Origin: Myxococcota bacterium | Lineage (GTDB): Bacteria > Myxococcota_A > UBA796 > CAJQPC01 | NCBI GenBank assembly: GCA_023150845.1 | Contig: JAKLKD010000001.1 | Coordinates: 32,645 to 96,644, forward strand | Direction of reading: 5' to 3' | DNA length: 64,000 bases | In this document: piece after piece, positions 19,720 to 28,680 of the stretch | Layout of the letters: each line of letters opens with the position of its first letter | Position numbering within the stretch: the stretch's first letter is position 1 | Program-made: the position numbers and the translations under genes | The notes under the pieces: model-generated | Seen by the model: only the letters and a program-made list of their open reading frames with translations | What the model was told of the DNA's origin: nothing | Databases searched by the model: none

Positions 19720-19847
19720 GCGGTCGACCTCGGTGAGGGGCGTGGGCGGGCGCGCCGTGGCGCCTTCACATTGTGCCACCGCGCCGGGCCGCAGTCACCC
19801 TGAGCGCGCCGATCCGTGGCATCCTTGGGGCCTGCCCCTGAGGTTCG

Positions 19848-20825
19848 ATGCGCCCGCGCCGCCTGCTGTTCGCCCTCGTCCCCTTGCTCGTGCTGATCGT
19901 CGGCGCCGAGGGGCTCGCGCGCCGCCTGGAGCCCGCCGCCGGGCCGACGCCGATGATGGTGCCCCACCCCACGCGCATCTGGGGGCTCTCGCCGGGGCAG
20001 TACCGCATGGAGGGCGTCACCGTGGAGATGGACGCCGACGGGATGCGGGTCGTGCCGCCGTCTACGGCCCAACGCCGGGTGCTCACCGTCGGGGACTCGT
20101 CGATCTTCGGCCACGGCCTGCCCGACGAGGGCACCCTGCATGTGCAGCTCGCCCAGGCGCTCTCGACGCGGGGGGTCGAGGCCGAGGTGCGCTGCGGCGG
20201 GGTGCCCGGCTACTCCACGGAGCAGACCCTCAAGCTCTTGGAGGAGTGGGGCTGGGACCTCGCGCCGAGCCTCGTGGTCGTCGGCGGCATGTGGTCCGAC
20301 GCCCAGGCCGAGCGCTTCACCGACCGTGTGTGGATGGACCACCTCGCGAGCCCCCGGGGCCGCCTGGAGCTGCTCGTCGCCAAGAGCGCCGTCTACCGGG
20401 CGGTCCGGCGGCGGCTCAAGCCGGAGCTGCCCGAGGCCCTGCCCGTGGGCTGGGTGCGGGAGCCGACGCCCCAGCGCCACCCCCGGGTGAGCCCTGAGGA
20501 CTACGCCGAGAACCTGGAGCGCCTCGCCGCCGAGTCCCGGGCCCGAGACGTCGGCCTCGCCGTGCTCACGCCTTGCCACCGCCAGCGCCTCGTGGGCACC
20601 CCAGCGCCTTGGGACCGCTACGCCGAGGCCATGCGGGCCTTCGCCACCCAGCACAGTCTCCCCCGCGTCGACGCCTGCGAGGTGATGCGGGAGTCGGGCC
20701 TCGGCGCCGACGCGCTGTTCTTGGACTCGCTTCACCCCACCGCCGAGGCCAACCGGCGCTACGCCGAGGCGCTCAGCTCGGCCCTGGTTCAGGCGGGCTG
20801 GCCCGAGGCGCGGCTCTTGCCCTGA
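19848..20825 (+). CDS. SGNH/GDSL-type hydrolase with N-terminal signal anchor
   Basis: VLTVGDSSIFGHGL; LDSLHPTAEANRRYA. Confidence 0.8.
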   Translation: MRPRRLLFALVPLLVLIVGAEGLARRLEPAAGPTPMMVPHPTRIWGLSPGQYRMEGVTVEMDADGMRVVPPSTAQRRVLTVGDSSIFGHGLPDEGTLHVQLAQALSTRGVEAEVRCGGVPGYSTEQTLKLLEEWGWDLAPSLVVVGGMWSDAQAERFTDRVWMDHLASPRGRLELLVAKSAVYRAVRRRLKPELPEALPVGWVREPTPQRHPRVSPEDYAENLERLAAESRARDVGLAVLTPCHRQRLVGTPAPWDRYAEAMRAFATQHSLPRVDACEVMRESGLGADALFLDSLHPTAEANRRYAEALSSALVQAGWPEARLLP

Positions 20826-20829
20826 GCGC

Positions 20830-22914
20830 TCAGGGCAAGAGGCTCCGCTCCAAGATCGGGAAGGTGAGGTCCACGACCTTCTGGGCGAAGGCGCCAGGGT
20901 CCGCGGGCTCTCGGGTCTGCTCGTCGAGGATACGCTCGGCGACGACCTGGAGGTGGGGGACGGTCCGTGTCTGGCGGTCGTCCATATGCACCCAGGCTGA
21001 GGCCGTCGTGTAGCCGGTGACGCGCCCCTCGACGACGAAGCCGCGCATGTACACGAAGCGCACGACCTCACCGACGGGGTGGCGCCCCTGCAGGGCCTCC
21101 ATGTCGAGCTCGACCGGGCCGAGGACGGGCGCCGCAGGTCTGGAGCCGCTCGATGAAGCCGCCGGGGGCAGCTGGGCTGAAGAGGCGGCGCGCTCCGGCG
21201 GCGAAGAGGCCGGGGGCACCACGGCGTCGGACGGCGTCGCGTCGTGGGCGTCTGACGGCGCCGGGCCTTGGACGTCTTGGGGCGGCGGGTCTGTGGAGAA
21301 GTCCCAGTCCTCCACCTCGGGCGGCGCCGCCTTCGCCGGGATCTCGCTGCCGTAGAGGCGCCGCAGGAGGTCCATCGAGCCCTTGAGGTTCCGTCGGGTC
21401 TCGACGACGTGCAGGCGCTTGTCATTCCAGACGCCGGGCATCTGCACCTTGTCGCCGTCGATGAAGGTGTCTTGGCGCGGGGCGAGCCACTTGGGGTCGT
21501 GGCCGAGGAAGTGCACACGCTCGTCGGGGCCGACAAACAGCCCGTCGGTGTCTGTGGTCGCGCGCTCCAGCCGGAGCTTCTTGACGTGGCTGCGGATCTG
21601 GGACAGCGCCCCGGTGATGAGCTTCGCCCAGCGGTGTTTGGCGTCGAGGTTCGCGCCGTTGGCCATGAAGCTCGGGGGCAAGGCGCGCTCCTCGGTGAGC
21701 GCCGTGATGAGGGGCCTGTGCTTACACAGGCGCTTCACCACGCGCCAGTCGTCGCTGGTGAGCATCCCGAGGCCGATGTTGATGAGGTTGTCCTTGATCC
21801 AGGTCGAGCCCGTGTCCTTCACGTTGCTCGACAGGCTGAGCACGTCGGGGTGGACCTGGGGCGCGCCCCGGCGCGGGGCAGCGTCGCCCCGAGGGTTCGT
21901 GGCCGAGCGGATGTCCTCGTTCTTCTCCGGGATGGTGCCGGTCTTGAAGGCGCGCTTGTTGACCTCGGCGAGCTCGGCGATCGCGGGGATCGAGATCTGG
22001 CCCGCGAGGTTCCGGGCCATGACCTCCAAGAAGCCGTTGAGCTTGGGGCTCACGGTGAGGGGCCCCCGCACGGTGTCGACGGCGCCTTGCAGCTCGCCGC
22101 GGATCGTCGCCTCGAAGCTGGCGAGGGCGGCGGTGTTCGCGTTGGGCGCGGCGGTTCGTTGGCGGCGGTGCTCCCGCTCCATCGCGATGTAGGTGTCGGC
22201 GTCGGTGGCGAAGTTCGCCTGGGCGTGTACGCCGCCGTTCTTCTCGCTCGTCTTGAGCCGAATCGCCTTCAGGGTCTCGGCGTCGACGGTCGCGTTGTCC
22301 GCCGAGAGGGGCTCGGGCATGTTGGGGCTCAGGTTCTCCCAGCCCAAGGTCACGTCGTTGAGGGTGAAGCGCAGGCCCTCCTGGCGGGCGAAGCTCTGCA
22401 CGAGCTCGTTGAAGGTGGGGTTCGTGTCGGTCTTGCCGGTCAGCGCCGCCTCAAACAGGCCGTCCACGGCCTCGACGTCGTCGGGCAGGGGGATGGGGCG
22501 GTGGGGGATCGTCTCGATGAGCAGCGGCGCGCTCACCAGCTCCAGGGCGTTCGCGGCGTCGGTCTCTAAGAAGAAGGGCAGGCCGGTGTAGGGCATACGC
22601 TCTTCGCTGCGCGCCACCTCGACGTGGGAGCGGCCTCGGAGCGGCCCGTCCTCCATCTGGGCGAACTCGTGCTCGAAGCCGACGGTGGTGTAACGCTCGG
22701 CGTATTCGCCGGGGTTCGCCTTCACCTTCTGCTGCAGCTCAAACTGCTCGTGGAGCAGGCTCACGAGGTTGGGGGCGTCGATCTGGCGCTGCACCGGGGC
22801 GCCGCGCAGCGGGTCGCGGAGGGTGTGCCGGGTGAGCGGGTCCCCGAGGGGCGACCTCGGCCCGCCGGGCCGCGGGCGCTGGAGCGCGGGCGCTGGAGTG
22901 CGCGACGTCTTCAT
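20830..22914 (-). CDS. Large protein with possible carboxylate-amine-ligase/amidoligase-like segment; possibly eCIS-associated
   Basis: ATG at 22914 (MKTSRTPAPALQRPRPGG...PVQRQ); TVGFEHEFAQMEDGPLRG...LPFFLETDAANALELVSAPLLIE. Confidence 0.4.
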   Translation of the reverse strand: MKTSRTPAPALQRPRPGGPRSPLGDPLTRHTLRDPLRGAPVQRQIDAPNLVSLLHEQFELQQKVKANPGEYAERYTTVGFEHEFAQMEDGPLRGRSHVEVARSEERMPYTGLPFFLETDAANALELVSAPLLIETIPHRPIPLPDDVEAVDGLFEAALTGKTDTNPTFNELVQSFARQEGLRFTLNDVTLGWENLSPNMPEPLSADNATVDAETLKAIRLKTSEKNGGVHAQANFATDADTYIAMEREHRRQRTAAPNANTAALASFEATIRGELQGAVDTVRGPLTVSPKLNGFLEVMARNLAGQISIPAIAELAEVNKRAFKTGTIPEKNEDIRSATNPRGDAAPRRGAPQVHPDVLSLSSNVKDTGSTWIKDNLINIGLGMLTSDDWRVVKRLCKHRPLITALTEERALPPSFMANGANLDAKHRWAKLITGALSQIRSHVKKLRLERATTDTDGLFVGPDERVHFLGHDPKWLAPRQDTFIDGDKVQMPGVWNDKRLHVVETRRNLKGSMDLLRRLYGSEIPAKAAPPEVEDWDFSTDPPPQDVQGPAPSDAHDATPSDAVVPPASSPPERAASSAQLPPAASSSGSRPAAPVLGPVELDMEALQGRHPVGEVVRFVYMRGFVVEGRVTGYTTASAWVHMDDRQTRTVPHLQVVAERILDEQTREPADPGAFAQKVVDLTFPILERSLLP

Positions 22915-23123
22915 GGACCTGGCTCCGGCCGTGCGCGGTTGGAGGCTTAGAACATCATTCTGGACGATATCATAGACCGAAGTCGTCGATTCTGGACTGG
23001 CTGTCCGAGTTTGGACATCGGCTGGCGCCAACGCGCCACGCTTGCCGCTACCGCCGCCGCGCTTAGGGATCGGGGACGCGAGGGCGCCGCCGCTCGCCGT
23101 CCTGATCCATCGAAGGAGCGCGC

Positions 23124-24050
23124 GTGTCCCTCTACGGTCTCACCCAAGGCGTCGGCCCCAGCGGCTTCGGCTACAACTCCACCGCCGAGGAGGTCACCGC
23201 CGGGATGAACCTCGCCGGGCGCACCTACCTGGTCACGGGCTGCGGCTCAGGCCTCGGCCTGGAGACCCTGCGGGTGCTCCGCCTCCGTGGCGCCCGGGTG
23301 CTCACCTCGGCGCGCAGCGTGTCGAGCGCCCAGGCCGCCATCAACGCCACCCAGGGCCCTGGCGAGGCCGTCCCCGTCGCCTGTGACCTCGCCGAGCCCA
23401 CCTCGGTGCGCGCGGCGGTGGAGGAGGTCAAGCGCCTGGGCTTCCCCCTGGACGGCATCATCGCCAACGCGGGCATCATGGCCCTGCCCAGCCGCCAGCT
23501 CAAGCACGGCGTCGAGGAGCAGCTCTTCACGAACCACGTCGGGCACTTCATCCTCGTGATGGGCCTGCTCGGCCAGCTCGCCCCGGCCGGTCGGGTGACG
23601 ATGCTGTCGAGCGCCGCGCACAAGAGCACCTACGCCGAGGGCGTGCGCCTGGATGACTGGGCGGCGGAGCGCGGCTACACGGCCTGGGGCGCCTACGGGC
23701 AGTCCAAGCTCTGCAACCTGCTCTTCGCCCGGCACCTGGGCCGCGTTGTGCTGCAAGGCGCACAGACGGCGAACTCCTTACACCCCGGCGTCATCTCGAC
23801 GAACCTCGGTCGCCACATGCCGAACTTCGCCCAGACCTTGATGGGCGCCGTCGGCCCGGCCTTGGCGCTCAAGACCATCCCCCAAGGCGCGGCCACCCAG
23901 CTCTACGTCGCCACCCACGACGCCACGGCGAGCGCCCGGGGCCTCTACTTCGCCGACTGCAACGTCGCCCGGCCGAGCCGCTTCGGCGAAGACGACGCCT
24001 TGGCCGCGGCGGTTTGGAAGCGCACCGAGGAGCTCGTCGGGACGCTCTGA
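23124..24050 (+). CDS. Short-chain dehydrogenase/reductase
   Basis: TYLVTGCGSGLGLETLRVL; NAGIMALP; YGQSKLCNLLFA. Confidence 0.9.
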   Translation: MSLYGLTQGVGPSGFGYNSTAEEVTAGMNLAGRTYLVTGCGSGLGLETLRVLRLRGARVLTSARSVSSAQAAINATQGPGEAVPVACDLAEPTSVRAAVEEVKRLGFPLDGIIANAGIMALPSRQLKHGVEEQLFTNHVGHFILVMGLLGQLAPAGRVTMLSSAAHKSTYAEGVRLDDWAAERGYTAWGAYGQSKLCNLLFARHLGRVVLQGAQTANSLHPGVISTNLGRHMPNFAQTLMGAVGPALALKTIPQGAATQLYVATHDATASARGLYFADCNVARPSRFGEDDALAAAVWKRTEELVGTL

Positions 24051-24058
24051 GCCCCGGC

Positions 24059-25984
24059 TCAGTAGACCCAGAGCGACTGCCAGACGTGCACGTTCGGCCC
24101 GCTGTAGCCCTCCAGGTAGCCGGGGTACTGTGAGGACGTGCCGTACTGGGTGAGCGGCACCACCTGCATCCACCAGCAGCTCGCGCTCTCGTTGACGTCG
24201 ACGTCGCTCGACATCGCGTAGACGCCGTGCTTGACGTAGTAGCTGTCGTGCAGGCCGTTGAAGCCGCTGCAGGTCGTGGACTCCTCGCCGTCGATGAGGT
24301 TGTAGTCCGAGCCGTCGGTGGAGTCGGTGAAGGGGTTGTGCTCCTGGCTCCACACGGTGTAGTGGGCCCGGCTCGTGGCCGAGGTCCAGCTCCCGGAGTT
24401 GCCCACCTCAAACCGGAGGGTCCACACCCCGCCCCGGGCGAGGTCGTCCAGGTCAGTGAGCTGGGTGTAGTTGTCGTCGCTGGCCTTGCCGACCTGGGTG
24501 TAGCTCGACTTGGAGAACCAGTAGGGGTAGAGCGCGCTCTCGATCTTGGTCCAGCCGCCGCCGTCCCGGGTCATGTCGCAGTAGGCCTGCCAGGCGTCGC
24601 TGGTGTCGCCGTCGTCGTCGGGATCGACCCAGTACAGGCCGTCGGCGCTCGACGGGCTCGCCGCGAGGATCTCCGCGCAGGCCCGCCCGGCGGCGGCCTG
24701 GGTCGAGCCGCAGGTCCACACGCTGGCGTCGCTGTCGAGGCAGTCGGGGCCGCTGGCCTCGACCCATGAGGCGTAGCCGTCGCCGTCGGCGTCGTAGTCG
24801 TCGTCCCCGGCGCAGTCGGCGTCTACGCCGTCGTAGAACACCTCGGTCTCGGCCGGGTTGATGTCGGCGTCGCTGTCGTCACAGTCGGAGTCATCGGCGG
24901 TGTAGCCCGTCGGCGCCTCGCAGCCGCTCACCGTGGCGCCCCCGGAGGCGCCATAGCCGTCCCGGTCGGCGTCGAGGTGGTAGGTGGCCGCGGCCGGGCC
25001 GTCGGGGTCCAGGGTGTCGATGAGGCCGTCGCAGTCGTTGTCGAGCTCGTCGCAGACCTCGTCCGCGGCGGGGTTCACGTCGTCCCGGGCGTCGTCGCAG
25101 TCCGTGGTGTCGGCGACGTAGCCCTTGGGCGCGTCGCAGGCGACCTGGGTGAAGCGGCTAGAGCCGTACCCGTCGCCGTCGTAGTCGATGGCCCAGGTGC
25201 TCGCGTCGATGGCCTCTTCTTCGTCGATGGCGCCGTCGCAGTCCTCATCGCCGCCGCCGCAGACCTCGTCGGCGCCGGGGTAGGTCTGGGCGTCGGCGTC
25301 GTCGCAGTCCGTCGCGGCGCTGACGTAGCCCTCCGGCGCCGCGCAGGCCCGGGTGCCGAAGTCGGCGTCGCCGAAGCCGTCGCCGTCGGCGTCTTGGTAG
25401 TAGGCGCCGGCGTCGATGGACTCGGGCTCGTCCTCGGTGCCGTCGCAGTCGTTGTCGAGGCCGTCGCAGCGCTCGTCGGCGCTGGGGCTCACGGTGGCGT
25501 CGCCGTCGTCGCAGTCCCGGGCGTCGGCCACGAGGCCGCTCTCCCCGTCGCAGCGCTGGGTCGCCGTGCTGGGGTCGCCGTAGCCGTCGCCGTCGAGGTC
25601 GCTGTACCACACGTCGCCGACGGCCTCATCGACGGCGCCGTCGCAGTTGTTGTCGAGGCCGTCGCAGCGCTCGGTGGCCGCCGGGGAGACGCCGTCGTCG
25701 CCGTCGTCGCAGTCTTCAGCCAGGGCGTAGCCGTCACCGTCGAGGTCGTCGTCGGGGGTGCTGGCGTCGCAGTCGTCGTCTTTGCCGTTGTAGGCCGCCT
25801 CGGTGGCGCCGGGGGAGACGGCGCTGTCCTCGTCGTCGCAGTCCTCCCCGCCGGAGTAACCGTCGCCGTCGATGTCGAAGGGGCCGGTGTCCTCGGGGAC
25901 GGCGGTCTCAAACACCTCCCCTTTGTCTTCGCTGCGGCAGGCGGCGAGGGAGAGGGCGAAGAGGAAGACGGGGAGTGTACGCAT
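24059..25984 (-). CDS. Lipoprotein: MopE-type putative metal-binding repeats plus C-terminal fibrinogen-like domain
   Basis: LSLAACRSED lipobox; repeats of DGDGYG..x..CDD...vsPgAxExCDGxDNDCDGxxDE; C-terminus QAYCDMTRDGGGWTKIESA. Confidence 0.85.
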   Translation of the reverse strand: MRTLPVFLFALSLAACRSEDKGEVFETAVPEDTGPFDIDGDGYSGGEDCDDEDSAVSPGATEAAYNGKDDDCDASTPDDDLDGDGYALAEDCDDGDDGVSPAATERCDGLDNNCDGAVDEAVGDVWYSDLDGDGYGDPSTATQRCDGESGLVADARDCDDGDATVSPSADERCDGLDNDCDGTEDEPESIDAGAYYQDADGDGFGDADFGTRACAAPEGYVSAATDCDDADAQTYPGADEVCGGGDEDCDGAIDEEEAIDASTWAIDYDGDGYGSSRFTQVACDAPKGYVADTTDCDDARDDVNPAADEVCDELDNDCDGLIDTLDPDGPAAATYHLDADRDGYGASGGATVSGCEAPTGYTADDSDCDDSDADINPAETEVFYDGVDADCAGDDDYDADGDGYASWVEASGPDCLDSDASVWTCGSTQAAAGRACAEILAASPSSADGLYWVDPDDDGDTSDAWQAYCDMTRDGGGWTKIESALYPYWFSKSSYTQVGKASDDNYTQLTDLDDLARGGVWTLRFEVGNSGSWTSATSRAHYTVWSQEHNPFTDSTDGSDYNLIDGEESTTCSGFNGLHDSYYVKHGVYAMSSDVDVNESASCWWMQVVPLTQYGTSSQYPGYLEGYSGPNVHVWQSLWVY

Positions 25985-26088
25985 GGGTCGCCTTCTTGGG
26001 CAGGGGAGCCCACAAGATAGCGCGAAGGGGGAGGAATACTTGGTTAGGGTGCCCGTACCGGGGGCTGAACCCTGCTGAGCCGAGCCCC

Positions 26089-26607
26089 ATGTCCGCCGAG
26101 ATGACCGCGCTCCTGACGCTCTACCGCGACCGGGTCCACCGGCTCGCCCGGGCCTGGCTGCCCGATGAGCAGGAGGCCGCGGAGATCGCCCAAGAGGCCC
26201 TGGTGCGGGCCTGGCGGAACCAGCACCGCTACGACCAGCGCCAGCCCTTCTACCCCTGGCTGCGCACGATCACCCAGAACGCCTGCCGCGACGCCTTGGC
26301 CCGGGGCCGCCACCGCGCCGCGCCGGGCCTCGACAGCGAGCGCCTGCAGAGCCTCGGCCCGAGCCCCCTGGAGCGCCTGTCCGCCCGGGAGGCGGAGTCC
26401 GCGGTGAAGGCCGCCCTCGCCACCCTGCCCGAGGCCGCCCAAGAGATCCTGATCATGCGCCACTACGAAGACCTGAGCTACGCCGAGATCGCCGAGGCCT
26501 TGGGGGTCCCCGAGGGCACGGTGATGTCTCGGCTGTTCCGCGCCCGCCGCGCCTTGACCGCCGCCCTGCGCGGCCGAGACCTTGGAGCACACGATGACCA
26601 GCCCTGA
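26089..26607 (+). CDS. RNA polymerase sigma-70 family (ECF-type) sigma factor
   Basis: EIAQEALVRAWRN...PFYPWLRTITQNACRDALAR; LPEAAQEILIMRHYEDLSYAEIAEALGVPEGTVMSRLFRARRAL. Confidence 0.95.
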   Translation: MSAEMTALLTLYRDRVHRLARAWLPDEQEAAEIAQEALVRAWRNQHRYDQRQPFYPWLRTITQNACRDALARGRHRAAPGLDSERLQSLGPSPLERLSAREAESAVKAALATLPEAAQEILIMRHYEDLSYAEIAEALGVPEGTVMSRLFRARRALTAALRGRDLGAHDDQP

Positions 26608-27052
26608 CCCGACCTCTGGGCCGCCCACGCTGAGCGACGATCGCCTCGCCGAGCTCATGGTGAAGGTGGTGGACGAGGTGGCGAGCCCCGCCGAGCGTGA
26701 GGAGCTCATGTCCTACCTCGTGAAGCACCCCGAGGACCGCGCCGAGCTCGACGCCCAGCGGGCCCTGCGCGCGGTCACCCGCGGCTGGGGCGCGCGCCTG
26801 GAGGCCGACCTCCGGGCGCACCAGGCCTCGTCCTGGCAGCTCACCGCCCAGCGGGTCGGCCTCGCCCTGCTCCTCGGCGGCTTCGCCCTGCTCACCGGGT
26901 TCGGCCTCGTCCAGGCCACCCTCGACGCCCAGGCCCCCTGGCCCCTGCGCCTCGGCGTCGGCGCCTTGACCGGCGGCCTCGTGCTCACCTTGGGGGGCCT
27001 CGCCGCCCAGCGCCTCAACCACCACGACCCCTACGACGACGTCCACCTCTGA
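26594..27052 (+). CDS. Putative membrane anti-sigma factor
   Basis: Overlaps the sigma gene; SDDRLAELMVKVVDEVASPAEREELMSYLVKHPEDRAEL followed by two TM helices. Confidence 0.7.
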   Translation: MTSPDPTSGPPTLSDDRLAELMVKVVDEVASPAEREELMSYLVKHPEDRAELDAQRALRAVTRGWGARLEADLRAHQASSWQLTAQRVGLALLLGGFALLTGFGLVQATLDAQAPWPLRLGVGALTGGLVLTLGGLAAQRLNHHDPYDDVHL

Positions 27053-27078
27053 GACGACCCGTTCAGACCGGAGCAGCC

Positions 27079-27453
27079 ATGTCCAACGCCATCACCCGCC
27101 AAGCCGACCTCAAGAACCGCCCCGACGACGGGCCGATCTTGGCCACCACGCCCACCTTGCCCGGCTACCGGGTGACCCGGGTGATCGGCCTCGTGCGCGG
27201 CAACACCATCCGCACCCGTCACGTCGGCAACGACATCGTCGCCGCCCTGCGGAACCTCGTCGGCGGCGAGATCCCCGAGTACACGAAGCTCATGGGCGAG
27301 TCCCGGGAGCAGGCCCTGGACCGGATGCGCGCCGAGGCGGTAGCCCGGGGCGCGAACGCCATCCTCAGCGTGCAGTTCACCACGGCGATGGTGATGGCCG
27401 GCGCGGCGGAGATGTTGGCCTACGGCACGGCCGTCGTCGTCGAGCCGGAGTAG
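27079..27453 (+). CDS. YbjQ/UPF0145 family protein
   Basis: TTPTLPGYRVTRVIGLVRGNTIRTRHVGNDIVA...ARGANAILSVQF. Confidence 0.88.
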   Translation: MSNAITRQADLKNRPDDGPILATTPTLPGYRVTRVIGLVRGNTIRTRHVGNDIVAALRNLVGGEIPEYTKLMGESREQALDRMRAEAVARGANAILSVQFTTAMVMAGAAEMLAYGTAVVVEPE

Positions 27454-27457
27454 GGGC

Positions 27458-28366
27458 TCAGAGCCGCCGCAGCATGACCTCTTGGATGCGGTGATCTTCA
27501 CCCTTCTTGAGGATGAGGGTCGCGCGCTCCCGCGTCGGCAAGATGTTGCGCTTGAGGTTGACCTCGTTGATCTCCCGCCAGAGCTTACGGGCCTCGTGCT
27601 CGGCCTCGGCGTCGGTGAGCGCGGCGTAGCGGTGAAAGTAGGCCCCAGGCGACTGAAAGGCCGTGTCCCGCAGGCGCAAGAAGCGGTGCACATACCACTG
27701 GCGCAGGTCGGCGACCTCGGCGTCGAGGTAGATCGAGAAGTCGAAGAAGTCGGCCACGAAGGCCCGCCCCGGCCGGGCGCCGTGCTGGAGCACGTTGAGG
27801 CCCTCGATGATCACGATGTCCGGGCGCCGCAGGACGAGGCGCTCCTCGGGCACGATGTCGTAGCGGGCGTGGCTGTAGACCGGGCAGGCCACCTCGTCGA
27901 GGCCGGCCTTGAGCTGGGAGACGAAGCGCAGGAGCGCGGCGCGGTCGTAGCTCTCGGGGAAGCCCTTCCGACGCATGAGGCCCCGGCGCTCCAGCTCCGC
28001 GTTCGGGTACAAGAAGCCGTCGGTGGTCACCAGGTCCACCCGGGGGCTGTTCGGCCAGCGGGCCAAGAGCGCCTGGAGCACCCGGGCCGTGGTGGACTTG
28101 CCCGCGGAGACGCTCCCGGCGAGGCCGATGAGAAACGGCGCCTGGGGCGCGCTGGGGGCGCCCAAGAAGGTCGCCGTGACCCGGTGGAGCTCCTGAACCG
28201 CCGAGACGTAGAGGTTCAGGAGCCGGGTGAGCGGGAGGTAGACCGCCTCGACCTCGTCCGGGGTGATCTCCTCGTTGATGCCGCGCAGGGCGTCGAGCTC
28301 GGCGGCGGTCAGCGTCATCGGGGCGTCGGCGCGCAGCGCCCGCCAGGCGTCACGATCGAGGCGCAT
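27458..28366 (-). CDS. coaA: Pantothenate kinase (type I)
   Basis: [62 protein letters not shown]. Confidence 0.95.
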   Translation of the reverse strand: MRLDRDAWRALRADAPMTLTAAELDALRGINEEITPDEVEAVYLPLTRLLNLYVSAVQELHRVTATFLGAPSAPQAPFLIGLAGSVSAGKSTTARVLQALLARWPNSPRVDLVTTDGFLYPNAELERRGLMRRKGFPESYDRAALLRFVSQLKAGLDEVACPVYSHARYDIVPEERLVLRRPDIVIIEGLNVLQHGARPGRAFVADFFDFSIYLDAEVADLRQWYVHRFLRLRDTAFQSPGAYFHRYAALTDAEAEHEARKLWREINEVNLKRNILPTRERATLILKKGEDHRIQEVMLRRL

Positions 28367-28422
28367 GTAGGGGGAGTGAGGGATGCGTCGCTCCGCGGTG
28401 ACGGAAACCGGGCACCTCTACC

Positions 28423-28560
28423 CCGCGGCGGGCGCCGCGGCCAGGGCAGGGGGGAGCGGGCCGCGCGGCCGCCAGGAGAGGCTCGTGCGCGCCGCGCCCG
28501 CGCCAGAGGGCTCTGGACGGGTCAAGGCTCGACAAGAAACGGGATCTCTCCGCGAGATCC
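28423..28560. promoter_or_regulatory. Inverted-repeat-dense intergenic region, possible structured RNA or regulatory element
   Basis: Four perfect inverted repeats: CCGCGGCG-GG-CGCCGCGG (28423-28440), GGCCGCGCGGCC (28459-28470), CCAGAG-GG-CTCTGG (28503-28516), GGATCTC-TCCGC-GAGATCC (28542-28560). Confidence 0.4.
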
Positions 28561-28680
28561 GCCCGGGATGACCTGGGGGCTCTGCGCGCGGTCAGGTGAA
28601 GCGCTCGGGCGTGGATTCAGGCTTGCGTTCCGGCGGCGGCGCACGTCAGAATCTCGTCAACCCAACACCCCGAGTCCAAG

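Noticed and set aside
24100-25900. GTCGCCGTC/GTCGCAGTC-rich stretch resembling a repeat array or CRISPR
   Set aside because: It is the coding sequence of MopE repeats; no conserved repeat with unrelated spacers. The same applies to 48900-49440 and 50500-51290.
28423-28560. Matching the inverted-repeat gap to a known RNA (RNase P, SRP RNA, cobalamin or c-di-GMP riboswitch)
   Set aside because: None of the conserved core motifs of these RNAs was found by reading.
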